Assembly: GCA_023264435.1 (NCBI GenBank) | Contig: JAHFMK010000006.1 | Span: 1-15,235 of the forward strand | DNA: 15,235 bases | Reading direction: 5' to 3' | From: Candidatus Kaiserbacteria bacterium | GTDB taxonomy: Bacteria > Patescibacteriota > Minisyncoccia > Phycocordibacterales > UBA918 | In this document: positions 1 to 8,140 of the stretch, in pieces | Numbering within the stretch: position 1 is the stretch's first letter | Layout of the letters: each line of letters begins with the position of its first letter | Made by a program: the position numbers and the translations under genes | Notes under the pieces: generated by a model | Databases searched by the model: none | Told to the model about the DNA's origin: nothing | Seen by the model: the letters and a program-made list of their open reading frames with translations, nothing else

Positions 1-1
1 A

Positions 2-62
2 AAATCTGAGTAAAATTAACAAAACCCGAATCTATCGGGTTTTGTTAATTTTACTCAGATTT
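2..62 (-). terminator. Intrinsic terminator of lepA within a 28-bp perfect palindrome
   Basis: Bases 2-29 pair without mismatch with 35-62 around a 5-nt loop (30-34). The core is AAAACCCGA/TCGGGTTTT, so either strand gives a GC stem followed by a U-run, and the element could stop transcription in both directions. The lepA stop codon (51-53) and its last codons lie inside the right arm. The stem is far longer than termination needs, and its outer half is A/T-rich. Confidence 0.8.
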
Positions 63-1835
63 CACCATTTTCATAAACACATCTTGTGGAATGTTTACTT
101 TCCCGTGTTCAAGCATTTTCTTCTTCCCTTTTTTCTGTTTCTCTCGCAATTTCATCTTGCGTGTAATATCGCCACCATAAAGATGTCCCGTCACATCTTT
201 CTTCATTGCAGAAAGTGTTCGCGAAGCAATAATTCTTCCCAATGCTTTTGTCTGAATTTTTGTAATAAACATCTGTCGTGGGAGTGTCGTATATAATTTT
301 TCCACCATTGCTTTTGCATCAATTTCGGCACGTGCGATGCCAACCACTCGAGAAAATGCAGGCACGAGCTCCTCTGCAATATATACATCAAGTCGTGTCA
401 CGTGCGCAGGACGCATTTCTGCAATTTCATACGAAAGTGATGCATACCCACTCGTTGCATTTTTGAGCTTATCAAAAAAATTTCTCATGAGCTCACGGAG
501 TGGAATTTCTACCGTGAGGAGATTTCGTCCATCACCAAAGACTTCTGTTTCAAGTACACTTCCTTCATGTTCATAAAGAAGTGTCATAATGCCACCAAGG
601 TATGTCGGGGGGGTTATGAGCTGTGCCAATACCCACGGTTCACGAACCTGCACCTTTGTACCGTACTCAGGAAAACGTGATGCTGCATACACTTCATCAA
701 TAAGTCCATCCTCATATTGCACCTCATACACAATAGATGGAGCGGTAAGGACAATCTCAATATTAAATTCTCTTTTTAATCGTTCGGTCACAATTTCTAG
801 ATGAAGCATTCCCAAGAAACCACATCGAAACCCACGCCCAAGCACACCTGAAGATTCTTCTTCATACGAAAGTGATGAGTCTGACATTTTGAGTCTATCG
901 AGTGCTTGTTTGAGCATCGTAAAATCATCTTGACTTGCAGGAAAGACAGATGCCCATACCACTGGTGGTACTGAACGATATCCCACCAATAATTCCCTAG
1001 AACCTTTCACAAGAGCAAGAGTGTCACCAACCGATGCAACACCTGGCTCTTTGATGCCTGTCACAATATAACCAATTTCACCAGCATTCAATACCTCAAC
1101 AGGGCGTTCTTCTGGTGAGAGGATACCAACTTCAAGTGCCGTAAAATTTCGTTCCGCAGCAAGAAAACGAAGTTGATCACCCTTTTTCACTGATCCATCA
1201 AACACTCGTAAAAAGACAATAATTCCCCGATGATTTGAGTACTGGAAGTCGAACACGAGTCCACGGAAAGTTTCGATACTTGGCGGGCGAGGGGGTGGAA
1301 TTTTCTCGCAGATAACGGCAAGTAGTGCATCCACCCCCTCGCCCGTTTTCCCCGACACACACTGTATATCCTCGTCCGCACATCCTACCAATGCCTTTAG
1401 CTCAGCTGAAACTTCCTCTCTGCGTGCATGAGGAACATCAATCTTTGTCAATACTGGAATAATAGTGAGCCCTTGCTCTTGTGCCATTTGAAGCGTAGTG
1501 AGCGTTTGTGCTTGCACACCCTGTGTACTATCAACAAGCAATAGTACACCCTCTACCGCTTTGAGAGCACGAGATACTTCGTATGAGAAATCAATGTGCC
1601 CTGGTGTGTCGATAAGATTAATTTGGTATGTCACTCCCTTATGGATATACTCCATTCGCACAGGTTGCATCTTAATGGTGATACCCCGCTCACGCTCTAA
1701 ATCCATTGAGTCAAGTACCTGCTCTTTCATTTTTCTCGTTTCCACCGTATGCGTGACCTCAAGCATACGATCTGCAAGTGTGGACTTTCCGTGGTCAATA
1801 TGAGCAATAATTGAAAAATTACGTATCTGGTTCAT
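51..1835 (-). CDS. lepA: Elongation factor 4 (LepA), ribosome-associated GTPase
   Basis: LepA/EF4 is a translational GTPase that acts on the ribosome, in back-translocation or in assembly and quality control. From the ATG at 1835 the protein has 594 residues, the usual family length. The G motifs are in order: AHIDHGKST (11-19), RGIT (50-53), DTPGH (76-80), TKID (130-133, where NKID is usual) and SGKTG (161-165). The LepA-specific C-terminus is present, with KDVTGHLYGGDITRK and a Lys-rich stretch. An in-frame GTG at 1853 would add six residues; I prefer the ATG because LepA proteins normally begin just before the IRNFSIIAHIDHGKS segment. No good SD is visible, only GAG 9 nt upstream. It follows murJ by 36 bases and is probably the last gene of that operon. 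Confidence 0.97.
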   Translation of the reverse strand: MNQIRNFSIIAHIDHGKSTLADRMLEVTHTVETRKMKEQVLDSMDLERERGITIKMQPVRMEYIHKGVTYQINLIDTPGHIDFSYEVSRALKAVEGVLLLVDSTQGVQAQTLTTLQMAQEQGLTIIPVLTKIDVPHARREEVSAELKALVGCADEDIQCVSGKTGEGVDALLAVICEKIPPPRPPSIETFRGLVFDFQYSNHRGIIVFLRVFDGSVKKGDQLRFLAAERNFTALEVGILSPEERPVEVLNAGEIGYIVTGIKEPGVASVGDTLALVKGSRELLVGYRSVPPVVWASVFPASQDDFTMLKQALDRLKMSDSSLSYEEESSGVLGRGFRCGFLGMLHLEIVTERLKREFNIEIVLTAPSIVYEVQYEDGLIDEVYAASRFPEYGTKVQVREPWVLAQLITPPTYLGGIMTLLYEHEGSVLETEVFGDGRNLLTVEIPLRELMRNFFDKLKNATSGYASLSYEIAEMRPAHVTRLDVYIAEELVPAFSRVVGIARAEIDAKAMVEKLYTTLPRQMFITKIQTKALGRIIASRTLSAMKKDVTGHLYGGDITRKMKLREKQKKGKKKMLEHGKVNIPQDVFMKMVKSE

Positions 1836-1871
1836 GTGTGCATACTCTACCACAGAGTAGCGAAAAAAGAA

Positions 1872-3560
1872 TTACACAGAGAGAAAGTCTTCATCTTGAG
1901 GAGCAACCATTGTTTCCTTTCGTACCAATCGCTTTTTAAACATACGCATTACCTCGCCAAGCTCTTCATTTTTAAATGCATATTGAATACCTATGTATAC
2001 ACACAATCCGACAACTCCTGCACAGAAACCTTGCAATAAAACAGTCCAAAAAGTATCTGACGTAAAGAGCATTACCGTATAGTTGAGTACTACATATGCA
2101 CTCCATCCTGCACCTAATCCTGCAATCGTTGATTGTAAGAATGGTTTGATAAGTGCACGGAATGAAAGATGTACATACTTTTTACCAATCATTAAAATAA
2201 CGAAACTATGTACAATTAATGAAAGCGTATACCCCATAGGAAGTGCGAGGACTTCAATACCAGCAACACCTTCGAGTCTCATAATCCATTCAATACTATG
2301 TGTAAATGATATATCTGTTGCAAATAACATCCTGAAGAAAAATGTTGCCACGACTGCAAGAGATGTAGAAAAAAGTGTTACAAAAAATGGTATCCGCGTA
2401 TTTCCGGTTGCATACAGTGCACGAACCATAAGCAAATGTATTGCTTGTCCCACGAGCGATAGAATAAATATTGCCAATACTGCAGCGGTGAGACGTGTAT
2501 CAGTCCAGTCAAATTTTCCTGAACCCAACACAACACGAACAAACTGTGCACGGATTACAATAAAAAGTGTCATCGTTGGAAGTGACCAAAATAAAATATG
2601 CTTTATGGTATTCACAATATACCCACCAAACGTATCCATACGTTTTTCGGCATATAATTGTGCAAGAAGTGGAAATGCTGCAACTGAGTAACTCACACCT
2701 ATAATTGCAAGTGGGACCGATTGCAAATTGTATCCCAGTTGAAATATGGATATTGACCCCACTGACATGACACTTGCAAAACCTATAAGTATCAAGAGCA
2801 CTAATTGATGCAACGAAAGTGTCAGTGCTCGTACGAATGAAGTACGGCAAATGCGAATTATTTCTCGAAAATCAAAAGAAAAAACAAAACGAGGCATCAG
2901 CGGTGTTCGAAATACATACGGAAGTTGAATGCCAAGATGCCCCAGTGCTCCAAGCACAACACCAAAGACAAGTCCTGTAATACCCATCAGAGGATACAAC
3001 ACGAGCAATCCAAAAATAATTCCTAGATTGTACAAAAGTGGACCAACAGCGTAGAGAATAAATCGATGATGCAATTGTGTAATAACACCGTATAAGCTTG
3101 AAACACCTAACAATAGTGGTTGTAAGAGAAGAATACGAATCAAGAGTACCAATGTCTCTTGTGAACCCATAAATCCAGGAAACAATATATGTGTTATGTA
3201 TGGCGTAAATAAAATCGCGACAGATGCAATTCCTATATAGAGGACGATGAAGAGGGAGAAAATCTGAGAAAATAAAACTTGTGCACTCTGTACAGACTGC
3301 TTTTCCATTTTTTCGCTAATAAACGGAATAAGTACATAGACGGACAACGTAGATGCAAAAAGTACATACAATATATCTGGTATACGAAATGCAGTATAGT
3401 ACAAATCGAGTTGCATACTTGCACCAAACTGATGTGCAAGTAATCTATCTCTAATAAGTGCGAGCATTTGAGAACCAAATGTAAACAATGCAAGAACATA
3501 CGCGGCCTGATGAAGACCACGTATTTCTTTATGCATTACTGTAAATACGCGCTGTACCAT
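1872..3560 (-). CDS. murJ: MurJ/MviN-family lipid II flippase
   Basis: This 562-residue protein is a polytopic membrane protein of the MurJ (MviN, MOP superfamily) type, which flips lipid-linked peptidoglycan precursor across the cytoplasmic membrane. The family signature is clear: LIRDRLLAHQFGAS (about 35-48), with the Arg and Asp residues of the central cavity, followed by DLYYTAFRIPD (52-62). Many hydrophobic segments follow, in line with about 14 membrane helices, and a basic tail ends the protein. The ATG overlaps the stop of the upstream gene (TAATG, 3562-3558), so translation is probably coupled. A second ATG at 3536 (MHKEIRG) is also possible. The upstream partner is ligase-like, so transport of another lipid-linked glycan cannot be excluded. 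Confidence 0.92.
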   Translation of the reverse strand: MVQRVFTVMHKEIRGLHQAAYVLALFTFGSQMLALIRDRLLAHQFGASMQLDLYYTAFRIPDILYVLFASTLSVYVLIPFISEKMEKQSVQSAQVLFSQIFSLFIVLYIGIASVAILFTPYITHILFPGFMGSQETLVLLIRILLLQPLLLGVSSLYGVITQLHHRFILYAVGPLLYNLGIIFGLLVLYPLMGITGLVFGVVLGALGHLGIQLPYVFRTPLMPRFVFSFDFREIIRICRTSFVRALTLSLHQLVLLILIGFASVMSVGSISIFQLGYNLQSVPLAIIGVSYSVAAFPLLAQLYAEKRMDTFGGYIVNTIKHILFWSLPTMTLFIVIRAQFVRVVLGSGKFDWTDTRLTAAVLAIFILSLVGQAIHLLMVRALYATGNTRIPFFVTLFSTSLAVVATFFFRMLFATDISFTHSIEWIMRLEGVAGIEVLALPMGYTLSLIVHSFVILMIGKKYVHLSFRALIKPFLQSTIAGLGAGWSAYVVLNYTVMLFTSDTFWTVLLQGFCAGVVGLCVYIGIQYAFKNEELGEVMRMFKKRLVRKETMVAPQDEDFLSV

Positions 3561-6034
3561 TATTCAGAGGTAGACGTGGTCGTTCCAGCATCTTTTGGTG
3601 GAGTATTGACAGGAGTGACCAGTGGAGTATTCGTATCCTTTTGAGTAGTACTTACGTTTCCTGTTTCATTGGTAGTTGGCGTTGCTTCATTTACGGTATT
3701 ACTTACTTTTGTTCTTAGTCTATTCAGTGACCCTTCTGTATTAAGAACATTAATTAAATTGGTTACTTCTGTGTTACCAGGATTTAATTCAAGGACTTTT
3801 TTGAATTGCGATAATGCGTCTGCACTTCTGCCTTTTGTATCATACGCGAGTGCGAGTAAATATCGTGCATTTGCGTAATTTGTATCAAGTGCAACGGCTT
3901 TTTCAAATGCAGTAATAGCTCCATCAATATTATTATCTGAACCTTCAAGTACGCCGAGTTGATAATATCGAATTGGATTTTCTGGTTCAAGCGCGATAAC
4001 TGCATGTGTTGAATTAAGTGCTGCTTTGACATTACCCTGTGCAATTTCGAGTTGAGTCAATACAAAATATGCATCGGTGAAATTAGGCTTTAATGTTATT
4101 GCATTTTGAATGTAGGTGTGTGCTAATTCATAATTACCTGAGCGTGCTTCGACAATTGCAAGTTCCAAATACGGGAGTGGGTTTTTAGGATTTAAATCTC
4201 GTGATTTCGTTAATGCTTCGCGTACCTTGTCAGACGCACCTTCTACATTGATTGAAGCGAGTACGTTATAGATGCTCGCAAGAATTTCCCAGTTTGCAGG
4301 TTCTTGTGCATCAATACGAATTGCTTCCTGTCCAAAACGTATACCGTTAACCGTTGCATCATTGAATTCTTTTTTCTGTGCGTCGGTTGGCTCGGTAAGT
4401 GAAGCAAGTGCATTAAGACGTGAGAATTGATACTCAGCAATACGTCGCGGAAAGATATCACTTGAAGCAAGAGCGTATGCACTCAATACTTTTTTTTCTA
4501 ACTCATCAATAGGCGTGCCTGACTGCATCAATTGCACACTTTCATTAAATGCATATATAGAAGCATAGTGACGACCGGTAATGTACAGAATACCTACCGA
4601 TCCTACAATAATTACAATAACTCCAAGCGTCAGTATGAAACCTGACCGTCGATTATTCCCCACCTCATAAAATTTTTCTGAGGCTCCCCGTAAAACAGTA
4701 AATGCATACAGCGAGACGCCCGTGCACAATGACCCGATGAGAAGAATAGTTACACCTGGTACATAGATGAGTGACATACCCCATACGTAGACAGCACTCA
4801 CAAACGAAGAAACTCCAATAAAATACCACATCTTATCACCTTCAGTTGCATAAATAAGTCTGCGAATACCCGTAACAACATAGAGGAGAATAAATACGAG
4901 CCACGCAATACCACCGAGCATACCCGTGGTCACAAAAAATGTGCTCACGTATCCATTACCCGCATTGAAATCAGTATTCCAAAATGGTGTTGCATTGATA
5001 GAATCCTCTTTATAGAGTCGCCATGCATCAACAAATTTATTAGGACCAATACCAAGAAATGCGTTTTGATGATACACGTTCCGTGCAATATTTGCCGTTG
5101 CTTCAAGTGATGGTCGCACTTCAACATAACTCACGTGTGTATACTGTGTAATCCATCCACCAAGAGTCGAACCTCCAATCACAAACATGACCGATACCAC
5201 AAATATAATCATTCCCATTATAAGGGAGACCATGTTTATTTGTCTCACGTGTATCAAAGCCATTTGTTCGTTGGAAAACCTATCTTTACCAAGTGTATAC
5301 ACAACTATCGCCAAACTTGAGAGTCCTAATATAAGCCATACGGTAAAGAAATTAATAACTCCAAGCATCCCCAATGACAATACAATCACTATAACAAAAA
5401 GTGATTTTCCAATTTTTGTAAGTGTAAGTTGTTCAAGAACAATAAGTGACAGAATAATGGTCAATCCAAGGAAAAGTCCGAGGTCATTCCATGTGCCAAC
5501 GGGAGTCGTGACCGTGTTTGTAAATAAACCAAATGTGAGAAAATTTTGACCGAAAATGAGTCGGCTTACATGATAAAGCACTAAGACAATTGTACTTCCT
5601 GCAAGTAAGAGATACATTTTCATTACTGCAATCTTACTTGCACGAAGCATTATCCACACCGTTGGAATAAGTGCGAGTACCGCAACAAATGTTGTCGAAT
5701 GGATACTAAAAAAATCACCTACGAGTGAATCACTAAAATCTCCTGATAATAAAGACGAAACAAGTGAAATTCCTGCGATAACCCACAATGCAATGAGTGG
5801 ATATGAAATGCCGATGCTGAGTACCCCAGAACGTAGGACAGACAAACTGTATAAAATTAACGCAAGGAAAATACCGACAATAACTACCAAGACTTTTGTA
5901 TACTCGAATGGTGCGATTGCTGACGGAAAAAAAATGATGGGAAGCAATCCAAAAATTACCACGAGAATATTTTGTGCGTATGTACGTAATTTTAGTGCGA
6001 CAGGATCATTATTTTGCTTGCTTTGGTTTGTCAT
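3560..6034 (-). CDS. O-antigen-ligase-like (Wzy/WaaL-type) membrane protein with C-terminal TPR repeats
   Basis: The 824-residue protein has two parts. Residues 20-490 hold about 10-12 hydrophobic segments around a long loop (about 295-370). This loop contains GIGPNKFVDAW (328-338) and NAGNGYVSTFFVTTGMLGG (357-375), which fits the Wzy/WaaL polymerase-ligase pattern. After the last membrane segment (about 466-488) come helical repeats and at least four TPR units (about 578-760; for example NPLPYLELAIVEARSGNYELA), then a Thr/Pro/Asn-rich tail (780-824) that looks disordered. Proteins of this family polymerise or transfer lipid-linked glycans outside the membrane. The loop His usual in WaaL-type enzymes (HNxxL) is absent, so catalysis is uncertain. 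It overlaps murJ by one base. No strong SD is seen. Glycan assembly is inferred from fold and neighbour. Confidence 0.8.
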   Translation of the reverse strand: MTNQSKQNNDPVALKLRTYAQNILVVIFGLLPIIFFPSAIAPFEYTKVLVVIVGIFLALILYSLSVLRSGVLSIGISYPLIALWVIAGISLVSSLLSGDFSDSLVGDFFSIHSTTFVAVLALIPTVWIMLRASKIAVMKMYLLLAGSTIVLVLYHVSRLIFGQNFLTFGLFTNTVTTPVGTWNDLGLFLGLTIILSLIVLEQLTLTKIGKSLFVIVIVLSLGMLGVINFFTVWLILGLSSLAIVVYTLGKDRFSNEQMALIHVRQINMVSLIMGMIIFVVSVMFVIGGSTLGGWITQYTHVSYVEVRPSLEATANIARNVYHQNAFLGIGPNKFVDAWRLYKEDSINATPFWNTDFNAGNGYVSTFFVTTGMLGGIAWLVFILLYVVTGIRRLIYATEGDKMWYFIGVSSFVSAVYVWGMSLIYVPGVTILLIGSLCTGVSLYAFTVLRGASEKFYEVGNNRRSGFILTLGVIVIIVGSVGILYITGRHYASIYAFNESVQLMQSGTPIDELEKKVLSAYALASSDIFPRRIAEYQFSRLNALASLTEPTDAQKKEFNDATVNGIRFGQEAIRIDAQEPANWEILASIYNVLASINVEGASDKVREALTKSRDLNPKNPLPYLELAIVEARSGNYELAHTYIQNAITLKPNFTDAYFVLTQLEIAQGNVKAALNSTHAVIALEPENPIRYYQLGVLEGSDNNIDGAITAFEKAVALDTNYANARYLLALAYDTKGRSADALSQFKKVLELNPGNTEVTNLINVLNTEGSLNRLRTKVSNTVNEATPTTNETGNVSTTQKDTNTPLVTPVNTPPKDAGTTTSTSE

Positions 6035-6073
6035 AATATAATCTCAAAAATCAATTTATTTGTTAAATATATC

Positions 6074-6095
6074 TACCTACAATGGATTGTAGGTA
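6074..6095. promoter_or_regulatory. 10-bp palindrome upstream of the TPR-murJ-lepA operon
   Basis: TACCTACAAT (6074-6083) and ATTGTAGGTA (6086-6095) are perfect inverted arms separated by GG. On the minus strand the element lies 40-61 bases before the ATG at 6034, just upstream of an AT-rich stretch with -10-like hexamers (TATATT within 6065-6072). It has no U-run, so it is not a typical terminator. An operator for a dimeric regulator, or an RNA hairpin in the leader, are both possible. Confidence 0.4.
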
Positions 6096-6100
6096 ATTGT

Positions 6101-6144
6101 AACACATAAAAAGTGCGCCTTTTGAGGCGCACTTTTTATGTGTT
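6101..6144 (-). terminator. Terminator of rnpB, 20-bp perfect stem
   Basis: Bases 6101-6120 pair with 6125-6144 without mismatch around a 4-nt loop. The core AAAAAGTGCGCC/GGCGCACTTTTT places a U-run after the GC stem on both strands. It follows the rnpB 3' end directly, and its 5' arm in the RNA (6144-6141) overlaps the 3' strand of RNase P helix P1. Confidence 0.85.
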
Positions 6145-6483
6145 TATAAGCCGAATTCTGTGCCGTGCAAGCACGGTGTGATCATTTACCTAGGCGATAT
6201 GTTACCACATCGCTCATGCGGCACTCTTTGTAATGAATACAAAGCACGGCCTTGCACGCAAGTAAGGATTTAGCCGTTTCACCTCTTATATCACTATAGG
6301 AGCTTACCTATTATGAAAAACAAAATAGGTACTGTGTTCCTTTCGTTACACAACGTCTCTGCTCGCACCTCTCGAAATAAGTAACCTTATTTCTGACGGG
6401 CGTTACCCGCTACCCTGCTACGTATTTTGTACGTGCGTGTTCGGACTTTCCTCCCCATACAGTGTATGAGGCGATCACAAACA
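6141..6483 (-). ncRNA. rnpB: RNase P RNA (bacterial class A-like)
   Basis: This is the catalytic RNA of RNase P, which removes tRNA 5' leaders. Read on the minus strand it contains GAGGAAAGUCC (6453-6443), the 5' half of the P4 core, and ACAGAAUUCGGCUUAUA (6161-6145), the 3' half. The stretch GCAUGAGCG...CGCCUAGGUAAAUGA before the 3' core matches the bacterial consensus. The ends were set by helix P1, UGUUUGUGA (6483-6475) with UUAUAAACA (6149-6141), and by the promoter 7 nt upstream. At about 343 nt it is of ordinary size. The hairpin at the P15/L15 position (6244-6226, CUUUGUA-UUCAU-UACAAAG) lacks the GGU that binds tRNA CCA in many bacteria. Exact ends are uncertain by a few bases. Confidence 0.95.
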
Positions 6484-6489
6484 TAAAGT

Positions 6490-6517
6490 ATTATACCATA
6501 ATTCTACTAATCTTCAA
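6490..6517 (-). promoter_or_regulatory. rnpB promoter
   Basis: On the minus strand TTGAAG (6517-6512), a 16-nt spacer and TATAAT (6495-6490) lie just before the RNA, with TGG ahead of the -10 (extended -10). The expected start, about 7 nt downstream, falls at the 5' end of helix P1 (6483). It overlaps the last codons of the DUF192 gene. Confidence 0.75.
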
Positions 6518-7001
6518 GATATTTCGAAGGAAGTATCACACTTTGACCTTCATGAAGGCTAAACGTATCAGAAAAATGTACGTTTGTTTCTACAATATAT
6601 TTTACTGGTTTCGGAGGACGAAATGACTGTGGATATGTGTCAGGTGAAATATTTTTATCAATTCTGACTACTTTTAAATTTTCATCAATCCAAATAATGT
6701 CTATGGGAAAACGCATATCTTTCATCCAAATTGAATAATATCCAGGGTCAGGAAACACAAATAATAAACCATCGACTTTATCAAGTACGTCTCTCCCTGA
6801 TAAACCTTTTGTCCTCTCGCTCTCAGTATTTGCAATTTCTACATGCAATGGGATATCTCCAATATTCATTATAGGGGACGACGGAATAAAAAACTCTCGA
6901 AATGGTATATGGTCACGATTTATATACACATAGACCAACGCAATCGGAATAATAATAGATATAAATATAATCTGTATCTTCTGTATTGAATGGTTTACCA
7001 T
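6507..7001 (-). CDS. DUF192 family protein with N-terminal membrane anchor
   Basis: From the ATG at 7001 the product has 164 residues. A hydrophobic segment (about 9-27) suggests a membrane anchor or uncleaved signal. The DUF192 domain (PF02643; about 48-160) is recognised by ERTKGLSGR (62-70), DGLLFVFPDPG (77-87) and WMKDMRFPIDIIWID (92-106), the typical pattern of a small exported beta-barrel. The family function is not established. An in-frame start at 7154 would add 51 residues that are the shifted-frame reading of the DUF1761 gene, so I reject it. The ATG lies inside the end of the DUF1761 gene (7-base overlap), which points to coupled translation. Confidence 0.85.
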   Translation of the reverse strand: MVNHSIQKIQIIFISIIIPIALVYVYINRDHIPFREFFIPSSPIMNIGDIPLHVEIANTESERTKGLSGRDVLDKVDGLLFVFPDPGYYSIWMKDMRFPIDIIWIDENLKVVRIDKNISPDTYPQSFRPPKPVKYIVETNVHFSDTFSLHEGQSVILPSKYLED

Positions 7002-7405
7002 GGCCAATATACTAATACTAATAATCCACCGTATAAAACAATTGCTCCGTATCCACAATGCACAAGGATGTAGTTGAGTGACCGGCGCTCCCAGACAAAA
7101 ACATGTATCAGCATTGCGACAACTAGTACAAGCATCCAGAGACCGACGTTCCATATTGATACATGCGTATACGCTATCACACCAATAAGTTGTGCGAGTG
7201 CATAAAAGAAAATAAATTGCACTGCCACTTCTCTAAGCACTACGATAAAAACCTCTTTTTTGGGATATACATCATCTCCAATATGAGACCCTAGAGATTT
7301 CATCCATACAGAACCAAATAATAATGGCGAGTACCAGATATTCCCTACGGCAACCGCAAGTAATGCGGAAACAAGGATAGCAAGTTCATTTACCGGCACG
7401 AACAT
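6995..7405 (-). CDS. DUF1761 family membrane protein
   Basis: The 136-residue product from the ATG at 7405 has about four membrane helices (roughly 8-26, 57-79, 84-106, 113-134). NIWYSPLLFGSVWMK (22-36) is the N-terminal signature of DUF1761 (PF08570). Function is unknown. An upstream in-frame start at 7462 would add 19 Cys-rich residues that do not fit the family, and a TATACT box lies between the two starts, so the ATG at 7405 is preferred. It is co-directional with the DUF192 gene, which it overlaps by 7 bases. Confidence 0.8.
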   Translation of the reverse strand: MFVPVNELAILVSALLAVAVGNIWYSPLLFGSVWMKSLGSHIGDDVYPKKEVFIVVLREVAVQFIFFYALAQLIGVIAYTHVSIWNVGLWMLVLVVAMLIHVFVWERRSLNYILVHCGYGAIVLYGGLLVLVYWPW

Positions 7406-7414
7406 ATGCTTTGT

Positions 7415-7443
7415 AGTATAGCACCTTACACAAATACCAAAAA
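7415..7443 (-). promoter_or_regulatory. Candidate promoter giving a near-leaderless DUF1761 mRNA
   Basis: On the minus strand a weak -35 (TTTTTG, 7443-7438), a 17-nt spacer and TATACT (7420-7415) are followed after 9 nt by the ATG at 7405. The predicted start site is only about 2-3 nt before the ATG. The -10 is good and the -35 is poor. Confidence 0.4.
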
Positions 7444-7470
7444 CAGAGTCATGCACGGACATCAGTATAT

Positions 7471-8136
7471 CTACTTCACAACTGAGTATTTCTGAGATTT
7501 TCGTCTACGAATATACCACACCACAAAACCAATTATTCCGCACACAATCATAGGCACATACACAAACAGTGACTCAATAACCATTATCGGTGATTTTCCA
7601 AAAAACTCTTTGACTGCTATTAAACGCTTCAATAATTCAAAATACCCAAGTGTCATCTCTTCACGTGAACCAACGACTAGTACATATTTTTCTATATTAT
7701 CTGGTGTATGTACTTCAACACGATACGTCCCCGCATCGAGCTGTTTCTCAAACAGAGGTCCATGACGATACGAATCACCACCGTATGGTTCAAATTGCGA
7801 TTTCCATAATGCTTCTTTTGCATTGAGTCTCACAATCTCAATAACCCGTCCCCCTTCAGGATTTTCTTTGATAATAATTCCTGAAATAATATTTTTGCTT
7901 TCATCAATGTCAGGAACGAGAATTTCTGTTTTGAGTGTAAATGGCTTATCTGCATGAATTTCAAATGTGTGGGGAAAACCATTCATCACACCATAAAATG
8001 CTTGCGAAAGCTCAGGATCAGTAATTTGAGTTATATCTGCAACTGACTGAGGGTACACCAGTACCGGTACATGTGCGAGTGCATTTGTGGTACAACCAAA
8101 AAAAACAAGTATACCAAAAATAATTTTTTGTTTCAT
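7471..8136 (-). CDS. Exported single-pass membrane protein of unknown function
   Basis: I do not recognise a family. The 221-residue product starts with a signal peptide (MKQK then a hydrophobic run; likely cleavage after ALA, residue 21). An outside domain of about 160 residues follows, with predicted beta-strand patterns such as GPLFEKQLDAGTYRVEVHT (126-144), as in beta-sandwich domains. A membrane helix (about 188-208) and a basic stop-transfer tail (RRRK) end it, so the main domain is expected outside the cell. The ATG at 8136 was chosen over 8157 because it starts directly with the signal peptide. It begins 4 bases after the stop of the upstream gene, so the two are probably co-transcribed. 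The Cys at residue 15 is a poor lipobox. Confidence 0.75.
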   Translation of the reverse strand: MKQKIIFGILVFFGCTTNALAHVPVLVYPQSVADITQITDPELSQAFYGVMNGFPHTFEIHADKPFTLKTEILVPDIDESKNIISGIIIKENPEGGRVIEIVRLNAKEALWKSQFEPYGGDSYRHGPLFEKQLDAGTYRVEVHTPDNIEKYVLVVGSREEMTLGYFELLKRLIAVKEFFGKSPIMVIESLFVYVPMIVCGIIGFVVWYIRRRKSQKYSVVK

Positions 8137-8140
8137 ATGA

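Noticed and set aside
130..133. LepA G4 motif TKID instead of NKID (residue positions) as a sign of lost GTPase activity
   Set aside because: Thr is tolerated at this place in some translational GTPases and every other motif is intact, so it is more likely a harmless variant.
2083..2691. Plus-strand open frame of 202 codons
   Set aside because: It is antisense to murJ, with no SD or domain; a shadow frame.
7002..7154. N-terminal extension of the DUF192 protein to 7154
   Set aside because: The extra 51 residues are a shifted reading of the DUF1761 gene, and the ATG at 7001 gives a normal anchored DUF192 protein.
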